Source of the DNA: Methylomicrobium sp051061015
GTDB taxonomy: Bacteria > Pseudomonadota > Gammaproteobacteria > Methylococcales > Methylomonadaceae
Assembly: GCA_051061015.1 (NCBI GenBank)
Contig: JBPFEG010000005.1
Coordinates: 185,563 to 249,562 of the forward strand
DNA length: 64,000 bases
Direction: 5' to 3'
Under the pieces are notes generated by a model. The model saw only the letters and a program-made list of their open reading frames with translations, made no database searches and was not told the DNA's origin. The stretch's first letter is position 1, and every line of letters begins with the position of its first letter. Made by a program: the position numbers and the translations under genes. Of this stretch, positions 35,671 to 45,521 are shown piece after piece.

Positions 35671-36573
35671 TCAGGCTTTGCTTCGGCCCAATATATAGAC
35701 ACCGGCCAATACCAGCGCGGTACCGCCAGTCTGCATTGCAGTAATCGATTCGCCCAACAGGAAATAAGCGAAAATCAGCGTCGTGATTGGACCGGTCGTG
35801 CTGATGATCGACGCAAAATCCGCGCCGATCCGGCGGATGCCCGCGTTCATGAAAAACGCCGGCAATACAGTAGAAAAGACCGTGATCAGCAACGCTAACT
35901 CATACACGTCGGCAGAAAAACCGGTCAGCGAACTGCCTCGCTGCACCGTGAAATGCATCAGCGTCGCGATGCCCGCCGAAGTCATTGTATAGGCGGTAAA
36001 ACGGAACGAGCCGATCTGATGCACCATTACGCCGCTGCCCATCGTAAAGCCTGCGAAGACGAGCGCACTGCCCAGCACCAGCGCCGAGCCGAGCCAAAGG
36101 TTGGGCGAGGCGGCGGCCAGATGGTCGAGAAAAACCAGGACCAGGCCGGTATAGCTGAGCAGCAACGCGGCGATTACCGCGGCGGATATCCTGCGCCGGA
36201 ACAGGACTGCCGAAAACAGCACGACGAAAGTCGGGTATAGGAACAGGATTACCCGCTCCAGGCCCGCCGCGATATACTACAAACTGGTGAAGTCTAGGAA
36301 ACTCGCCAAGTAATAGCCGTCGAGTCCGAGCAACGTGACGATTAGCCATTCCTTTTTCGATAACGGCTGCGGACGCGCTTTGAGGTTGTGCCAAAGCGCC
36401 GCCGCAATGAAAATCGGCAGTGAAAATAACATCCTGAGCGCCAGCAGCGTGATTGCGTCGATGCCGGGATCGGCCGCATAAGTCAGCTTGATCAGGATCG
36501 ATTTGACCGAAAAGCCCAAGGCGCCGAGCAGCACCAGCGCAAGGCCGAGCGAGTAATTCCGCCTGTCCCTCAT
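35671..36573 (-). pseudogene. EamA/DMT permease with in-frame amber codon
   Basis: Drug/metabolite transporter of the EamA family, 300 codons with about ten membrane helices. Translation stops at an in-frame TAG at 36277-36279, inside FTSL-x-YIAAGLERVILF, where relatives have Gln or similar (CAG to TAG needs one change). The frame is open on both sides of the codon down to the natural stop at 35671. Probably a recent pseudogene; a sequencing error or suppression is possible. The ATG overlaps the MOSC stop as TAATG, so the two were coupled. Confidence 0.82.
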
Positions 36574-37065
36574 TACGATACGGCGCTGTCCGGCAGGATC
36601 GTCAACTGATCGCCGAGGCGAAGCCAGCCGCTCTCGATAATCCGGGCGGTCAGGCCGCCATGGCCGCGCATCGCATTGTAACCGCCGGGACCCAGCACCT
36701 GCTCCATCCGGGAGCAGGGATGACATTGGCCGGTCGTCTGGAAAACCGCCTCGCCGATCCGGAACGTCCGGTTTTTCAGCGCCAGCAGATTGACGCCCCG
36801 GATTGCTAGATTGCGGCGCAATTGTTCGGGAGTGACCTGGCGCCGCGTAAACGCCGATAGTACGGCCAGATGTTCCCACTGAATCAGCGTAATCTGACGC
36901 TTGCCGCCGCCGTGATAGCGGTCGCCGACCAGCCAGCCCCGCATTCGCTTCGGCAAACACCTGTTCGACCGTCTGCATCGCCGCATTACGCGTCGGCCGA
37001 AGCCCGATCCAGGCCAGTTCGCCCGCAACGGGAAAACATTGCATCAGTTCGCCGATCGTCTGCAT
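36573..37065 (-). pseudogene. MOSC domain protein, frameshifted
   Basis: MOSC domain protein, related to the sulfur-transfer domain of molybdenum-cofactor sulfurases, of about 163 residues if repaired. The frame from the ATG at 37065 gives MQTIGELMQ and PTRNAAMQ, then a jump near 36935-36945 is needed to continue as LVGDRYHGGGKRQITLI. One base too many in the GGGG run there would explain it. The C-terminal half has the expected Cys in GQCHPCSRM. The end overlaps the EamA permease start. Confidence 0.8.
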
Positions 37066-38121
37066 TTAAGCTGCCGTCTTGCTTCGTAATGACTTGATCA
37101 GCCGTCCAATCGATTGTTCCTGACTTAGAATGCTCGCGCATAAACGGAATTGTCCGAGGGCGCGCTGAAGATTCTGCTCCGGCTCACTGACTTTAAAGTA
37201 GCGATCGCCTTCGAGATAATCGGTATAGAAACGCAGACCCAGCTCGAAAGGAAGCAGGCGGATCGCGGGATAAAGATAATCATAATCGGGACCGGTAAAA
37301 AAATGGCCGGCTTCGCCCAGATAACTGGCCAGTATCGCCTCCCCGATGTCCGGATCGAACGCATCGTTTTCGAGGCGATGGCAACAGGAGCGCAGGCAGT
37401 CGCCGATGTCGTAATGCAACAGACCCGGCTTGACCGTATCGAGGTCGACCAGGCCGATCACGGCTTGCCGGTTAAGGTCGAACAAAAAATTGTTCAGCTT
37501 CGGGTCGCCGTGAATGATCCTGAGCGGCAGCAAGCCTTGCTGTTTCGCCGCTTCGAGATCGTCGCTCAAGAATTGATGCCGCTCGATAAAAGCCGCACAC
37601 TCGCTGTTTATCCGCTTAGAGTGGACAGTTGCCAGAACTTCGCGATAACGCGCCAGATAAGCCGGAGCGATATGGAATCCGGGCAGGGTATCCTTCAGCC
37701 GCAGAGGCTGCAAATCGCTGAGCAGACGATGAAAATGGCCCAGCGCAAAACCGGTCTGGCGGGCCTCGTGTAAACCACCAGGCGACTCCAGGCTGACCGT
37801 ATCGGCAAGGTAGCTGATCGCGCGCCAGATACGGCCTTTTTCATCGCGCACATGGTCCAAACCGGCTTTGGAGCTGAGCAAACGGGGAATTTTCAGCTTG
37901 ACGGCGCCCGACGCCTTGCCTTCGAGATGCCGCCCGATTTCGGCCAGATTTGCCAGCACCGCTTCCGGTTCGGGAAAGACCTGCGGGTTGATACACTGCA
38001 GGACGAAAGGCTCGGTATCGGTTGCCACCCGATAGGTTTCGTTGATCAGGCCGTTGCCCAGCGGCACGACAGCCGAGCTCGACCCGTAAAATTGCCGGGC
38101 TATCGGTAAAAGCTCAGTCAT
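37066..38121 (-). CDS. Phosphotransferase (APH-fold kinase)
   Basis: Protein kinase-like fold phosphotransferase of 351 residues, similar to aminoglycoside phosphotransferases and N-acetylhexosamine kinases. The catalytic loop HGDPKLNNFLFD lies near residue 205, and the metal-binding DLDTVKPG near 228. The N-terminal glycine-rich lobe begins PLGNGLINETY. Substrate is probably a sugar or other hydroxylated metabolite. It abuts the MOSC gene with no gap. Confidence 0.85.
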   Translation of the reverse strand: MTELLPIARQFYGSSSAVVPLGNGLINETYRVATDTEPFVLQCINPQVFPEPEAVLANLAEIGRHLEGKASGAVKLKIPRLLSSKAGLDHVRDEKGRIWRAISYLADTVSLESPGGLHEARQTGFALGHFHRLLSDLQPLRLKDTLPGFHIAPAYLARYREVLATVHSKRINSECAAFIERHQFLSDDLEAAKQQGLLPLRIIHGDPKLNNFLFDLNRQAVIGLVDLDTVKPGLLHYDIGDCLRSCCHRLENDAFDPDIGEAILASYLGEAGHFFTGPDYDYLYPAIRLLPFELGLRFYTDYLEGDRYFKVSEPEQNLQRALGQFRLCASILSQEQSIGRLIKSLRSKTAA

Positions 38122-38142
38122 TGAGGATGCGCTGTACTTGTT

Positions 38143-38481
38143 TCAGCAGCCTTGCTGGCTCGCACATTTGATACACAAGTCAGAATAAGGCAAGACCTTC
38201 AGCCGGGCTTCCGCGATCGGTTCGCCGCAGCTTTGGCAGATCCCGTAATGGCCGGAGTCGATGCGGGCTATCGCGTCCTTGATCTGTGCGATTTCGCTTC
38301 TGGCGCGATTGCCCAGAAAATCCAGCACCTCATAATTCTCGGCCTGGATGGCCTGTTCTTCAGAGTCTTTTTCCGGCGGCTCATCGACATGCTTGACATC
38401 TTCGGTGATCTTGCCCAGCCGGTCGTTCAACTCCTCCAGCATGCCGATCAAGTTACTGCGTATTTCTTCATATTCGTTCAC
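38143..38481 (-). CDS. DksA/TraR C4 zinc finger protein
   Basis: Protein of 112 residues with an N-terminal coiled coil and a C4 zinc finger at the C-terminus (CQSCGEP and CIKCASQ). Such proteins bind the secondary channel of RNA polymerase. The coiled-coil tip lacks a recognisable DxxDxA pattern, so it may not act exactly as DksA. It stands divergent from the MoxR operon. Confidence 0.85.
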   Translation of the reverse strand: MNEYEEIRSNLIGMLEELNDRLGKITEDVKHVDEPPEKDSEEQAIQAENYEVLDFLGNRARSEIAQIKDAIARIDSGHYGICQSCGEPIAEARLKVLPYSDLCIKCASQQGC

Positions 38482-38629
38482 TGGGGAGTTCCTCCATGTC
38501 AGTCTACTAGTGGAGGGCGCAGTATCTTGCGCCCGTCAGGACGTGATGCCACATCCTGCTATACTTGCAAAGATCTTGCCAAGCTTGAGGCAAGCGGGCA
38601 TATTCCATATAGCCATCGTATCATCACTC

Positions 38630-39532
38630 ATGCAAAATGCAATCAACGCGTTATTAGATTCGGCGAATCTAATCCTGCTCGGCAAACAACGGCAAGTCCG
38701 GCTGGCGGTCTGCTGCCTGCTCGCCCGCGGGCACCTGTTGATCGAGGACATTCCCGGCGTCGGCAAGACCACGCTGGCACATACGCTCGCCAGGCTGTTC
38801 GGTCTCGATTACCAGCGCATCCAGTTTACCAGTGATATTTTGCCGGCCGATATGATAGGCGGCTCGGTATTCGATGCCAAAAACCAGCAATTCAACTTTC
38901 ATCCGGGGCCGATTTTCAGCCAGATGGTGCTGGCCGACGAAATCAACCGGGCGACCCCGAAGGCGCAAAGCGCCTTGCTCGAAGCAATGGAGGAACATCA
39001 AGTCACCGTGGACGGTAAAACCTATCCGCTGCCCGAACCTTTTTTCGTGATTGCGACACAAAATCCGTCGCACCAGATAGGCACTTTCCCGCTGCCCGAA
39101 TCGCAACTGGACCGTTTCCTGATGCGAATCGAACTGGGATATCCGGATCCCGCCTCCGAACGCTTACTTTTGACCGGCCGGAGCCGGCACAGTTTAATCG
39201 AGACGCTGACTGTCATGCTGCCGCCTGCCCAGCTGCAGCGCATTCAAAAAGAAGTGCTGGAGGTGCATGCCTCGAATGCTTTGCTCGATTATTGCCAGGC
39301 GATCATCCGTTTCACCCGCGAATCGAGCGCCTGCCCTGCAGGATTGTCGCCTCGGGCGGGACTGGCGCTGTTGACTGCCGCCAAGGCCTGGGCTTATATG
39401 GATGGACGCGACGCGGTGATTCCCGAGGACATTCAGTCCGTCCTGGCGGCAGTGGCAGGGCATAGAATCCGCTCCGGCTCCCTCGAAGCCGAGGCGGTCG
39501 TCGCGCCGATTCTGAGACAGGTCCCGGTTTGA
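38630..39532 (+). CDS. MoxR-type AAA+ ATPase
   Basis: AAA+ ATPase of 300 residues, a chaperone-like assembly factor. Walker A is EDIPGVGKTT (near residue 40), Walker B VLADEINRA (near 105) and the sensor region ATQNPS. The ATG at 38630 is chosen since MoxR proteins begin just before the first helix; an open frame extends upstream to 38348. First gene of a MoxR-DUF58-transglutaminase operon, which often serves in envelope or metalloprotein assembly. Confidence 0.92.
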   Translation: MQNAINALLDSANLILLGKQRQVRLAVCCLLARGHLLIEDIPGVGKTTLAHTLARLFGLDYQRIQFTSDILPADMIGGSVFDAKNQQFNFHPGPIFSQMVLADEINRATPKAQSALLEAMEEHQVTVDGKTYPLPEPFFVIATQNPSHQIGTFPLPESQLDRFLMRIELGYPDPASERLLLTGRSRHSLIETLTVMLPPAQLQRIQKEVLEVHASNALLDYCQAIIRFTRESSACPAGLSPRAGLALLTAAKAWAYMDGRDAVIPEDIQSVLAAVAGHRIRSGSLEAEAVVAPILRQVPV

Positions 39533-40485
39533 TGAACACGCTGAGCCTGAAGGAACGCTTTCGGCTCAGCCGTTTCATGCGCGGCGAAAAAGCTTCTCCG
39601 GACCCCGTCACGCTGAATCATCGCCGCATCTTCATCCTGCCGACACGGCGCGGACTCGGTTTTGCGCTTCTGGCCGCGCTGCTGTTTTTCATCGCGTTTG
39701 TTTACAACAACAATCTGGTCTATTTGCTGTCATTTTTATTGGCCAGCATATTTTTCATCACCACAGTGCATACCTTCAGAACGCTGTCCGGGCTGGTGAT
39801 CCGGAAAGGCCATGGCAAGCCGGTGTTCGCCGGCGAAATGGCGGCTTTTCCGATTCACATCGAAAATCCCACTTCGATACCCCGCCCGCAAATCAAGATC
39901 AAGAACGAGGACCAGCCCGAAATCGATCTTTCGCTTCAGCCGGACAGCCAAAACCAGGCTTTCCTTCATCGAGTCACCACACGGCGCGGCTGGTGCGAGG
40001 CTGGAACGATTACGTTTTACAGCACCTTTCCTCTCGGCCTGTTCCGCGCCTGGACGCCCTTGCGTTTCAATTTGAAAGTCCTGGTTTATCCGAAGCCTGC
40101 CGAAACCGACAGGCCTTTTCCCGCACTCTCGGCCAGCCTGAATCCGCAAGGCGCCAGCCAAAAGGGCAACGACGATTTTTACGGGTTGAAAAATTACACT
40201 GCCGGCGACCCCATCCGGCGTATCCACTGGAAAGCCTATGCGAAAGGGTATGGCGTACTCAGCAAACAATATGACAGCGGCAGCAGCGGCGAACTCTGGC
40301 TGGATTTCGACGAGACGCCCGGTTATGGCGTCGAAGAACGCCTGAGTCAGCTCTGCCGCTGGATCATCGAGGCCGATAAAGCCGGCTTGCGTTACGGCCT
40401 TCGCTTACCCGGCACCCGGCTGATGCCCGCAACCGGTGTGCTGCATCGGCAAGCCTGTCTCGAAGCCTTGGCCCTGTATCCGTGA
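39532..40485 (+). CDS. DUF58 (vWA-like) membrane protein
   Basis: Protein of 317 residues with two N-terminal membrane helices (about residues 40-85) and a C-terminal DUF58 domain with DFYGLKNYTAGDPIRRIHWK (as the box YTAGDPIRRIHWK near residue 218), a hallmark of partners of MoxR ATPases. The start overlaps the MoxR stop by one base (TGATG). Confidence 0.9.
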   Translation: MNTLSLKERFRLSRFMRGEKASPDPVTLNHRRIFILPTRRGLGFALLAALLFFIAFVYNNNLVYLLSFLLASIFFITTVHTFRTLSGLVIRKGHGKPVFAGEMAAFPIHIENPTSIPRPQIKIKNEDQPEIDLSLQPDSQNQAFLHRVTTRRGWCEAGTITFYSTFPLGLFRAWTPLRFNLKVLVYPKPAETDRPFPALSASLNPQGASQKGNDDFYGLKNYTAGDPIRRIHWKAYAKGYGVLSKQYDSGSSGELWLDFDETPGYGVEERLSQLCRWIIEADKAGLRYGLRLPGTRLMPATGVLHRQACLEALALYP

Positions 40486-42440
40486 TGAAGACCAACGTGC
40501 TGAATAAAAAACTGCAACTTTTATTGCTCGGCACCGTGGGGCTTGCCGTGCTGCCGCATTATCAACATCTCTCGCTTCTTTCTTTCGGCTTTTTCTCGGT
40601 CTTGTTGAGCTGGCGCGCGCTCGGCATCTGGCGTCCGGCCTCTCTTCCCGAACGGCCCATCGTGTTTCTGCTGCTGCTTTTGGGACTCGCGCTGCTGTTC
40701 GTGGAACGGCAAGGCATTCTCGGCCGGGATGCTGGCTCCAATCTTTTCATTACCGCGCTGGGCCTGAAGCTGATGGAAATGAAAAATGCGCGGGATTTCT
40801 ATCTGATCGTTTACATGACCTTCGTGGTGGCGGCCACCCAGTTTCTTTACGAACAACACATCCTGTTCGGCGCCTACATCGGGATTGTTTGCGGCCTTTT
40901 GCTTGCGCTATTGATTGCGATGAACGGCCTGCAGCATAACATCGTGCAGACCCTGAAGCTGGCCGGTATCATTATCCTGCAGGCGGCGCCGCTGGCGGCG
41001 TCGATATTCATTCTGTTTCCGCACCTCGATCCGCCGAAATGGATGGCCGTCAGCAGCGAGATCCAAAACAGGACCGGCCTCAGTGAGGTGATGGAGCCTG
41101 GTTCGATCACCAATCTGGGTTTATCCGATGAATTAGTGTTTCGCGCCCAGTTTGACGGTCCGCTCCCGCCACCGTCGCTACGTTATTGGCGGGGACCTGT
41201 GATGTCGATCACCAACGGCAAACTCTGGATGCAGACGCAAAATTTTGAGCGTTCCCCCAAGCGCAATCCGAAAATTTCAGGCCGGCCTTATCGTTACACA
41301 TTGTTGATGGAGCCCCAGCAAAAAAACTGGGTGTTTGCACTCGACATGCCGGTTGGATTTTCGCCTCCGTTAAGCCGAAACGCCAATTTTCAAATGCTTA
41401 CCGCGGAAAGGCCGGGACAGCGTGCAGCCTATAAGCTGACATCCTATCCCACCTATAATACCGGTCCGCTCGCGCCGGGCGAATACCAGGATTCCATCCA
41501 GTTACCTGCCATGCCCTCAGCGCGGATCAAGGAACTGATCGACCGATTGCACGGTTACGATGCCCCCTCGACAGTCTTTATTCAAAATCTGCTGAATCAT
41601 TTCCGCCACGAAAATTTCCGCTACACACTGGAACCGCCGAAGCTCGACGATAACCCGATCGAATCCTTTCTGTTCGATATGCGCGCCGGTTTCTGCAGCC
41701 ATTATGCTTCCGCTTTTGTGTATCTGATGCGCGCCGCCCATATTCCGGCCCGCGTCGTGACCGGTTATCAGGGCGGCGAAACGAACGAACTCGGCAACTT
41801 TATCCAGGTCAGGCAAGCGGATGCACACGCTTGGGCCGAAGTCTGGCTCGACAATCAAGGCTGGGTCCGCTATGACCCGACCGCGGCGGTTGCGCCGGAA
41901 AGAATTGAATATCCGCTCGACGTCAGCCGTTTGAGGCCTGGCGAAAAAATCTATTTCGAAAACGACCTTGGCGAATTTAAAAAAGTAGTCAGGCTGCTCA
42001 AGGAGGCTCGATTGATCTGGGGAACCGTGGATTACAACTGGCAACGCTGGATCATCAATTACAATAGTGTCCATCAGGCCAAGTTGCTGTCCGAACTCGG
42101 CATCAAGGACAGCAGGGCAATGATATATTGGCTGTCCGCCATCTTGAGCGCGATAACGCTATTGCTGAGCACACTCATGCTTTACCAAAAGCGTCGAAAA
42201 ACTGATCCGGCAGTGCGGGTTTATCAACGCTTCTGCGATAAACTCGCCGCAAAGGGCCTGGTTAAAGGTACAGGCGAAGGCGCCAAAGACTTCGCCGACC
42301 GCATCAGAATTGCACTACCGCAGCATGCGGACGAAATCGACCGGATTACCGGAATTTTCATCAGCCTGCGATACGGCAAGCAGCCGGCGCCACAAGACCT
42401 AAAACAATTGAAACGTTGGGTGGTCTCATTCAAGCCGTGA
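40485..42440 (+). CDS. TgpA-type transglutaminase-like membrane protein
   Basis: Membrane protein of 651 residues. Five or six helices fill the first 190 residues, then a periplasmic transglutaminase domain shows the catalytic triad Cys (GFCSHYASAF near 405), His (DAHAWAEVW near 447) and Asp (GWVRYDPTAAV near 462). One C-terminal helix lies near residue 550. It overlaps the DUF58 stop by one base. The function of such proteins is not settled; some relatives are linked to peptidoglycan or envelope processing. Confidence 0.9.
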   Translation: MKTNVLNKKLQLLLLGTVGLAVLPHYQHLSLLSFGFFSVLLSWRALGIWRPASLPERPIVFLLLLLGLALLFVERQGILGRDAGSNLFITALGLKLMEMKNARDFYLIVYMTFVVAATQFLYEQHILFGAYIGIVCGLLLALLIAMNGLQHNIVQTLKLAGIIILQAAPLAASIFILFPHLDPPKWMAVSSEIQNRTGLSEVMEPGSITNLGLSDELVFRAQFDGPLPPPSLRYWRGPVMSITNGKLWMQTQNFERSPKRNPKISGRPYRYTLLMEPQQKNWVFALDMPVGFSPPLSRNANFQMLTAERPGQRAAYKLTSYPTYNTGPLAPGEYQDSIQLPAMPSARIKELIDRLHGYDAPSTVFIQNLLNHFRHENFRYTLEPPKLDDNPIESFLFDMRAGFCSHYASAFVYLMRAAHIPARVVTGYQGGETNELGNFIQVRQADAHAWAEVWLDNQGWVRYDPTAAVAPERIEYPLDVSRLRPGEKIYFENDLGEFKKVVRLLKEARLIWGTVDYNWQRWIINYNSVHQAKLLSELGIKDSRAMIYWLSAILSAITLLLSTLMLYQKRRKTDPAVRVYQRFCDKLAAKGLVKGTGEGAKDFADRIRIALPQHADEIDRITGIFISLRYGKQPAPQDLKQLKRWVVSFKP

Positions 42441-42830
42441 CGAATGCTCTGGTTTGATTTCTTCTTCCTTGACCGCCTGTTTCAGCGCCGCCTTGACTTT
42501 ATCGCGACCTTGCTCTTTCATTTGAGACAGCTTCAGCTTTTGCTCCGGCGTCAGTGCCTCTTTAATCTCATCCTTTCTTTCTTCGCGAATTTCGTTGATT
42601 TGCTGTTTATGCTTTTTAAACAGCGATTTGATTTTGGATTCCTGTTTTTCGCTCAGACCAAGCTCATGGCTCAGTTCTTTCAACTTGATGCCGTGATGTT
42701 TGCCCGCCTCGGGTTGTGGCGCGGCGGATGAAGAAGCCAGCGTATCGGCGGCGGCCGGGTGCCCGGTTTCGGCAACGGCCGTCCAGGATAGGCCCAAGCC
42801 TAGCATCAGGCTGATGATCATTTTGTTCAT
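42426..42830 (-). CDS. Spy/CpxP-like periplasmic protein
   Basis: Secreted protein of 134 residues with a signal peptide (residues 1-20) and a highly charged helical body with the LTPEQKLKL motif of Spy/CpxP chaperones. Relatives act as periplasmic chaperones or metal sensors in stress. It is convergent with the transglutaminase gene and overlaps its last 15 bases. Confidence 0.75.
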   Translation of the reverse strand: MNKMIISLMLGLGLSWTAVAETGHPAAADTLASSSAAPQPEAGKHHGIKLKELSHELGLSEKQESKIKSLFKKHKQQINEIREERKDEIKEALTPEQKLKLSQMKEQGRDKVKAALKQAVKEEEIKPEHSSRLE

Positions 42831-43053
42831 GGAAATGCCTCAAGGAGTGTCATAATGAAGATGGATGCTTCTATTTTATACCGTTCACGTCGTCTCCGTG
42901 AGTGGGAATTCCGCCACAGCCACAAGACAGCGTTCAATCGCTCCTTTCCTTGCATTAATCACAAGCCGTTCCACAATCAAGAGGTTCTCCGATTCGCGTT
43001 ATCTGCTCGCTTTCATATACAATCGATGGCTCTTAGAAAATTTAGGGCTCTGC

Positions 43054-43782
43054 ATGTTCAAAAATCGCTTCATCAAATACCTGTTAGGCAGCTGCCGGGA
43101 TTTGGCCCCGATTTTTGCGGTCGTGCTGATTTTTCAGTTATGGGTGATTAAAAAGCCGCTGCCCGATCCGGCGCATTTGATCTCGGGCTCGCTCTTTCTG
43201 ATTATCGGCCTGACCCTGTTTGTCCAAGGGCTGGAACTCAGCCTGTTCCCGCTCGGTGAAGATATGGCCTACGATTTTGCCCGCAAGGGCAGTTTGTTCT
43301 GGCTGTTGCTCTTTGCGTTCTGCCTGGGATTCAGTGCTGCGATCGCCGAACCTGCGCTGATTGCTGCCGCCCAGCAAGCGGCGCATATCGCCAGCCAGGG
43401 CAACATCATCGATTCCAGCGACACTGCGAAAGAACACTACGCACTGGGTTTGCGCGTTACGGTCGCGCTGTCGGTAGGGTTTGCACTGATCGTCGGCGTG
43501 ATGCGGATCATCCGCGGCTGGCCGGTGTATGTTCCGGTTTTTATGGGCTATCTGTGCGTGGCAGCGATCACTCCGTTCGCGCCGAAGGAAATCATTGGCA
43601 TCGCCTATGACGCGGGCGGCATTGCGACTTCCAGCATTACTGTCCCTTTGGTAACCGCGCTCGGTGTCGGTCTTGCGACCGCGATCAAGGGACGTAACCC
43701 GCTGACCGACGGCTTTGGCATGGTGGTTTTCGCATCATTGACCCCGATTATTTTCGTACTGGCTTACGGAATGGCTGCATGA
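43054..43782 (+). CDS. DUF1538 membrane protein (first copy)
   Basis: Integral membrane protein of about 242 residues from the ATG at 43054; six helices fill it. It belongs to DUF1538, typified by GLTLFVQGLELSLFPLG and an AEPAL motif in the third helix. Start choice rests on the family pattern, since the ribosome binding site is weak. Its stop overlaps the second DUF1538 gene by four bases. DUF1538 proteins are predicted transporters without known substrate. Confidence 0.82.
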   Translation: MFKNRFIKYLLGSCRDLAPIFAVVLIFQLWVIKKPLPDPAHLISGSLFLIIGLTLFVQGLELSLFPLGEDMAYDFARKGSLFWLLLFAFCLGFSAAIAEPALIAAAQQAAHIASQGNIIDSSDTAKEHYALGLRVTVALSVGFALIVGVMRIIRGWPVYVPVFMGYLCVAAITPFAPKEIIGIAYDAGGIATSSITVPLVTALGVGLATAIKGRNPLTDGFGMVVFASLTPIIFVLAYGMAA

Positions 43783-44654
43783 GTAACGAGCTGATACGGT
43801 TTGCGGATCAACTGCCGGAAATTTTTCAGAATATTGTGCCTCTTGCCGCGAGTATCGGCGATAGCCTGCGAAATGACGGTCTGCTCGAGGAGTTGCTGCA
43901 TTTTGCGGTTAAATTAATCGAAACCTGCCGGGATGTTTTACCGATCGCCGTGACCATTCTAGGTTTTCAGTTACTGATCATTCGCCGGCCGATAGCGCAT
44001 CCGAGAAAAATCCTGATCGGTTTCGCGTCCGTGCTGATCGGGATCGTTTTTTTCCTTAAGGGGCTCGATATGGCACTGTTTCCACTGGGCGGCCTGATGG
44101 CCTCGCAGTTGACCTCGCCCGAATTTCTCGGCGTCGAACCCGTCGCCGGCAAAATCGATTGGCATGACTATCTCTGGGTGTATATTTTTGCTGCCAGCAT
44201 CGGTTTCACGACTGCGCTGGCGGAACCCTCCCTGCTTGCAGTCGCCGTAAGAGCCGAGCAAATTTCGGCGGGCACGATCCGTGCCTGGGGATTACGCTTT
44301 TCGGTCGCGCTAGGCGTGGCTTTCGGCATAGCGCTCGGCGTTTTCCGGATCGTTACCGGAGGAGAACTTCATCTGTTCATCATCGCCGGTTATATTATGG
44401 TGGTGATTCAAACCCGCTTTACGCCTAAACTGATCCTTGGACTGGCCTATGATTCCGGCGCGATCACCACCTCGATGGTGACCGTGCCGATGATCACGGC
44501 GCTAGGTTTGGGTCTGGCCGAAGCGATACCCGGCCGCAATCCATTGCTGGACGGGTTCGGGCTGATTGCGTTCGCCGCTCTGTTTCCGGTCATCGCGGTG
44601 CTGAGCTATGCCCAAATCGCCCAATGGCTGAATAAAGCCGATCTTTCACCCTAA
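43779..44654 (+). CDS. DUF1538 membrane protein (second copy)
   Basis: Second DUF1538 protein, 291 residues, similar in layout to its neighbour with matching FLKGLDMALFPLG and AEPSLLAVA boxes, plus a longer N-terminal amphipathic region. The two probably form a hetero-oligomeric membrane complex. It is coupled by ATGA to the first copy and followed by a PII-like gene. Confidence 0.85.
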   Translation: MSNELIRFADQLPEIFQNIVPLAASIGDSLRNDGLLEELLHFAVKLIETCRDVLPIAVTILGFQLLIIRRPIAHPRKILIGFASVLIGIVFFLKGLDMALFPLGGLMASQLTSPEFLGVEPVAGKIDWHDYLWVYIFAASIGFTTALAEPSLLAVAVRAEQISAGTIRAWGLRFSVALGVAFGIALGVFRIVTGGELHLFIIAGYIMVVIQTRFTPKLILGLAYDSGAITTSMVTVPMITALGLGLAEAIPGRNPLLDGFGLIAFAALFPVIAVLSYAQIAQWLNKADLSP

Positions 44655-44670
44655 ATACGAGGTATAACGC

Positions 44671-45021
44671 ATGCATTTCAAACTCATCATTGTGTTCGTC
44701 GATGACGACAAAACCGATCTGGTGCTGGATACCGCCCGGCAAGCCGGCGCGAAGGGCGCGACCGTGATCAACAACGCTCGCGGCGAAGGTATGAAACAAT
44801 CGAAAACCTTTTTAGGCCTGACGCTTGAAGCGCAGCGCGATGTCCTGCTGCTGCTCGTCGAAGAGCATCTCAGCCGGTACATCCTGGAAAAGATCGCAGA
44901 AGTGGCGCAATTTGACGACGAACCCGGCACCGGGATTGCCTTTCAGATCGATGTCGAGGACGCGATCGGGGTCAGACATCAGGTGAATGCGCTGACCAAA
45001 GAGCTCGAGGATACCATATGA
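44671..45021 (+). CDS. PII-like signalling protein
   Basis: Protein of 116 residues with the PII fold order (HFKLIIVFV at the start, GAKGATVINNARGEG at the T-loop position). The T-loop tyrosine and the usual 2-oxoglutarate-binding residues are not obvious, so it belongs to the divergent PII-like group found next to membrane transporters. It probably regulates the DUF1538 pair in response to a nucleotide or metabolite. Confidence 0.82.
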   Translation: MHFKLIIVFVDDDKTDLVLDTARQAGAKGATVINNARGEGMKQSKTFLGLTLEAQRDVLLLLVEEHLSRYILEKIAEVAQFDDEPGTGIAFQIDVEDAIGVRHQVNALTKELEDTI

Positions 45022-45425
45022 AAGAAAAACGCATCATCCGCGTCAAAGAAGTCATGAAAACCGACTTCGGCAGAATCGACGGCATCGCGACCATTGCCGA
45101 AGCATTGAAGAAAATGAAGGAGATGCAGACTGCGGTGCTGATCGTAAATAAACGCCATGACGATGACGAATACGGCATCATCAACTGCGGCGATATCGCC
45201 CGTCATGTGCTGGCCAGGGACAGGGCGCCGGAACGGGTCAATGTCTATGAAATCATGACCAAACCGGTCATCTCGGTGCATCCGGAGATGGACATCCGCT
45301 ATTGCTCACGGCTGTTTGCGCAGTATGATCTGGTACGGGCGCCGGTGATCGAGGATCGGAACGTGGTCGGAATCGTCAGTCCGAATTCTCTGGTGCTGGA
45401 CGGGCTTTACCAAATCTTTACATGA
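45018..45425 (+). CDS. CBS domain pair protein
   Basis: Protein of 135 residues with two CBS domains (VMKTDFGRIDGIATIAEALKKM region and IMTKPVISVHPEMDIRYCSRLF region). CBS pairs bind adenosine nucleotides. It overlaps the PII-like gene by four bases (ATGA), so the operon has two nucleotide-type sensors beside one membrane complex. Confidence 0.87.
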   Translation: MKEKRIIRVKEVMKTDFGRIDGIATIAEALKKMKEMQTAVLIVNKRHDDDEYGIINCGDIARHVLARDRAPERVNVYEIMTKPVISVHPEMDIRYCSRLFAQYDLVRAPVIEDRNVVGIVSPNSLVLDGLYQIFT

Positions 45426-45474
45426 AGCGCGGGTATAAACTTCGCTGTCGCCTTAAAGACTTGCTCAAGGCAAA

Positions 45475-45501
45475 GGCTCGGGACCCGATCAGGCCCGAGC
45501 C
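45475..45501. terminator. Hairpin between convergent genes
   Basis: GGCTCGGG at 45475-45482 pairs with CCCGAGCC at 45494-45501. It lies between the CBS gene and the convergent TM2 gene and can act in both directions, although no T run follows. Confidence 0.5.
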
Positions 45502-45521
45502 GCAGCGCTTAACCCGCTGAT

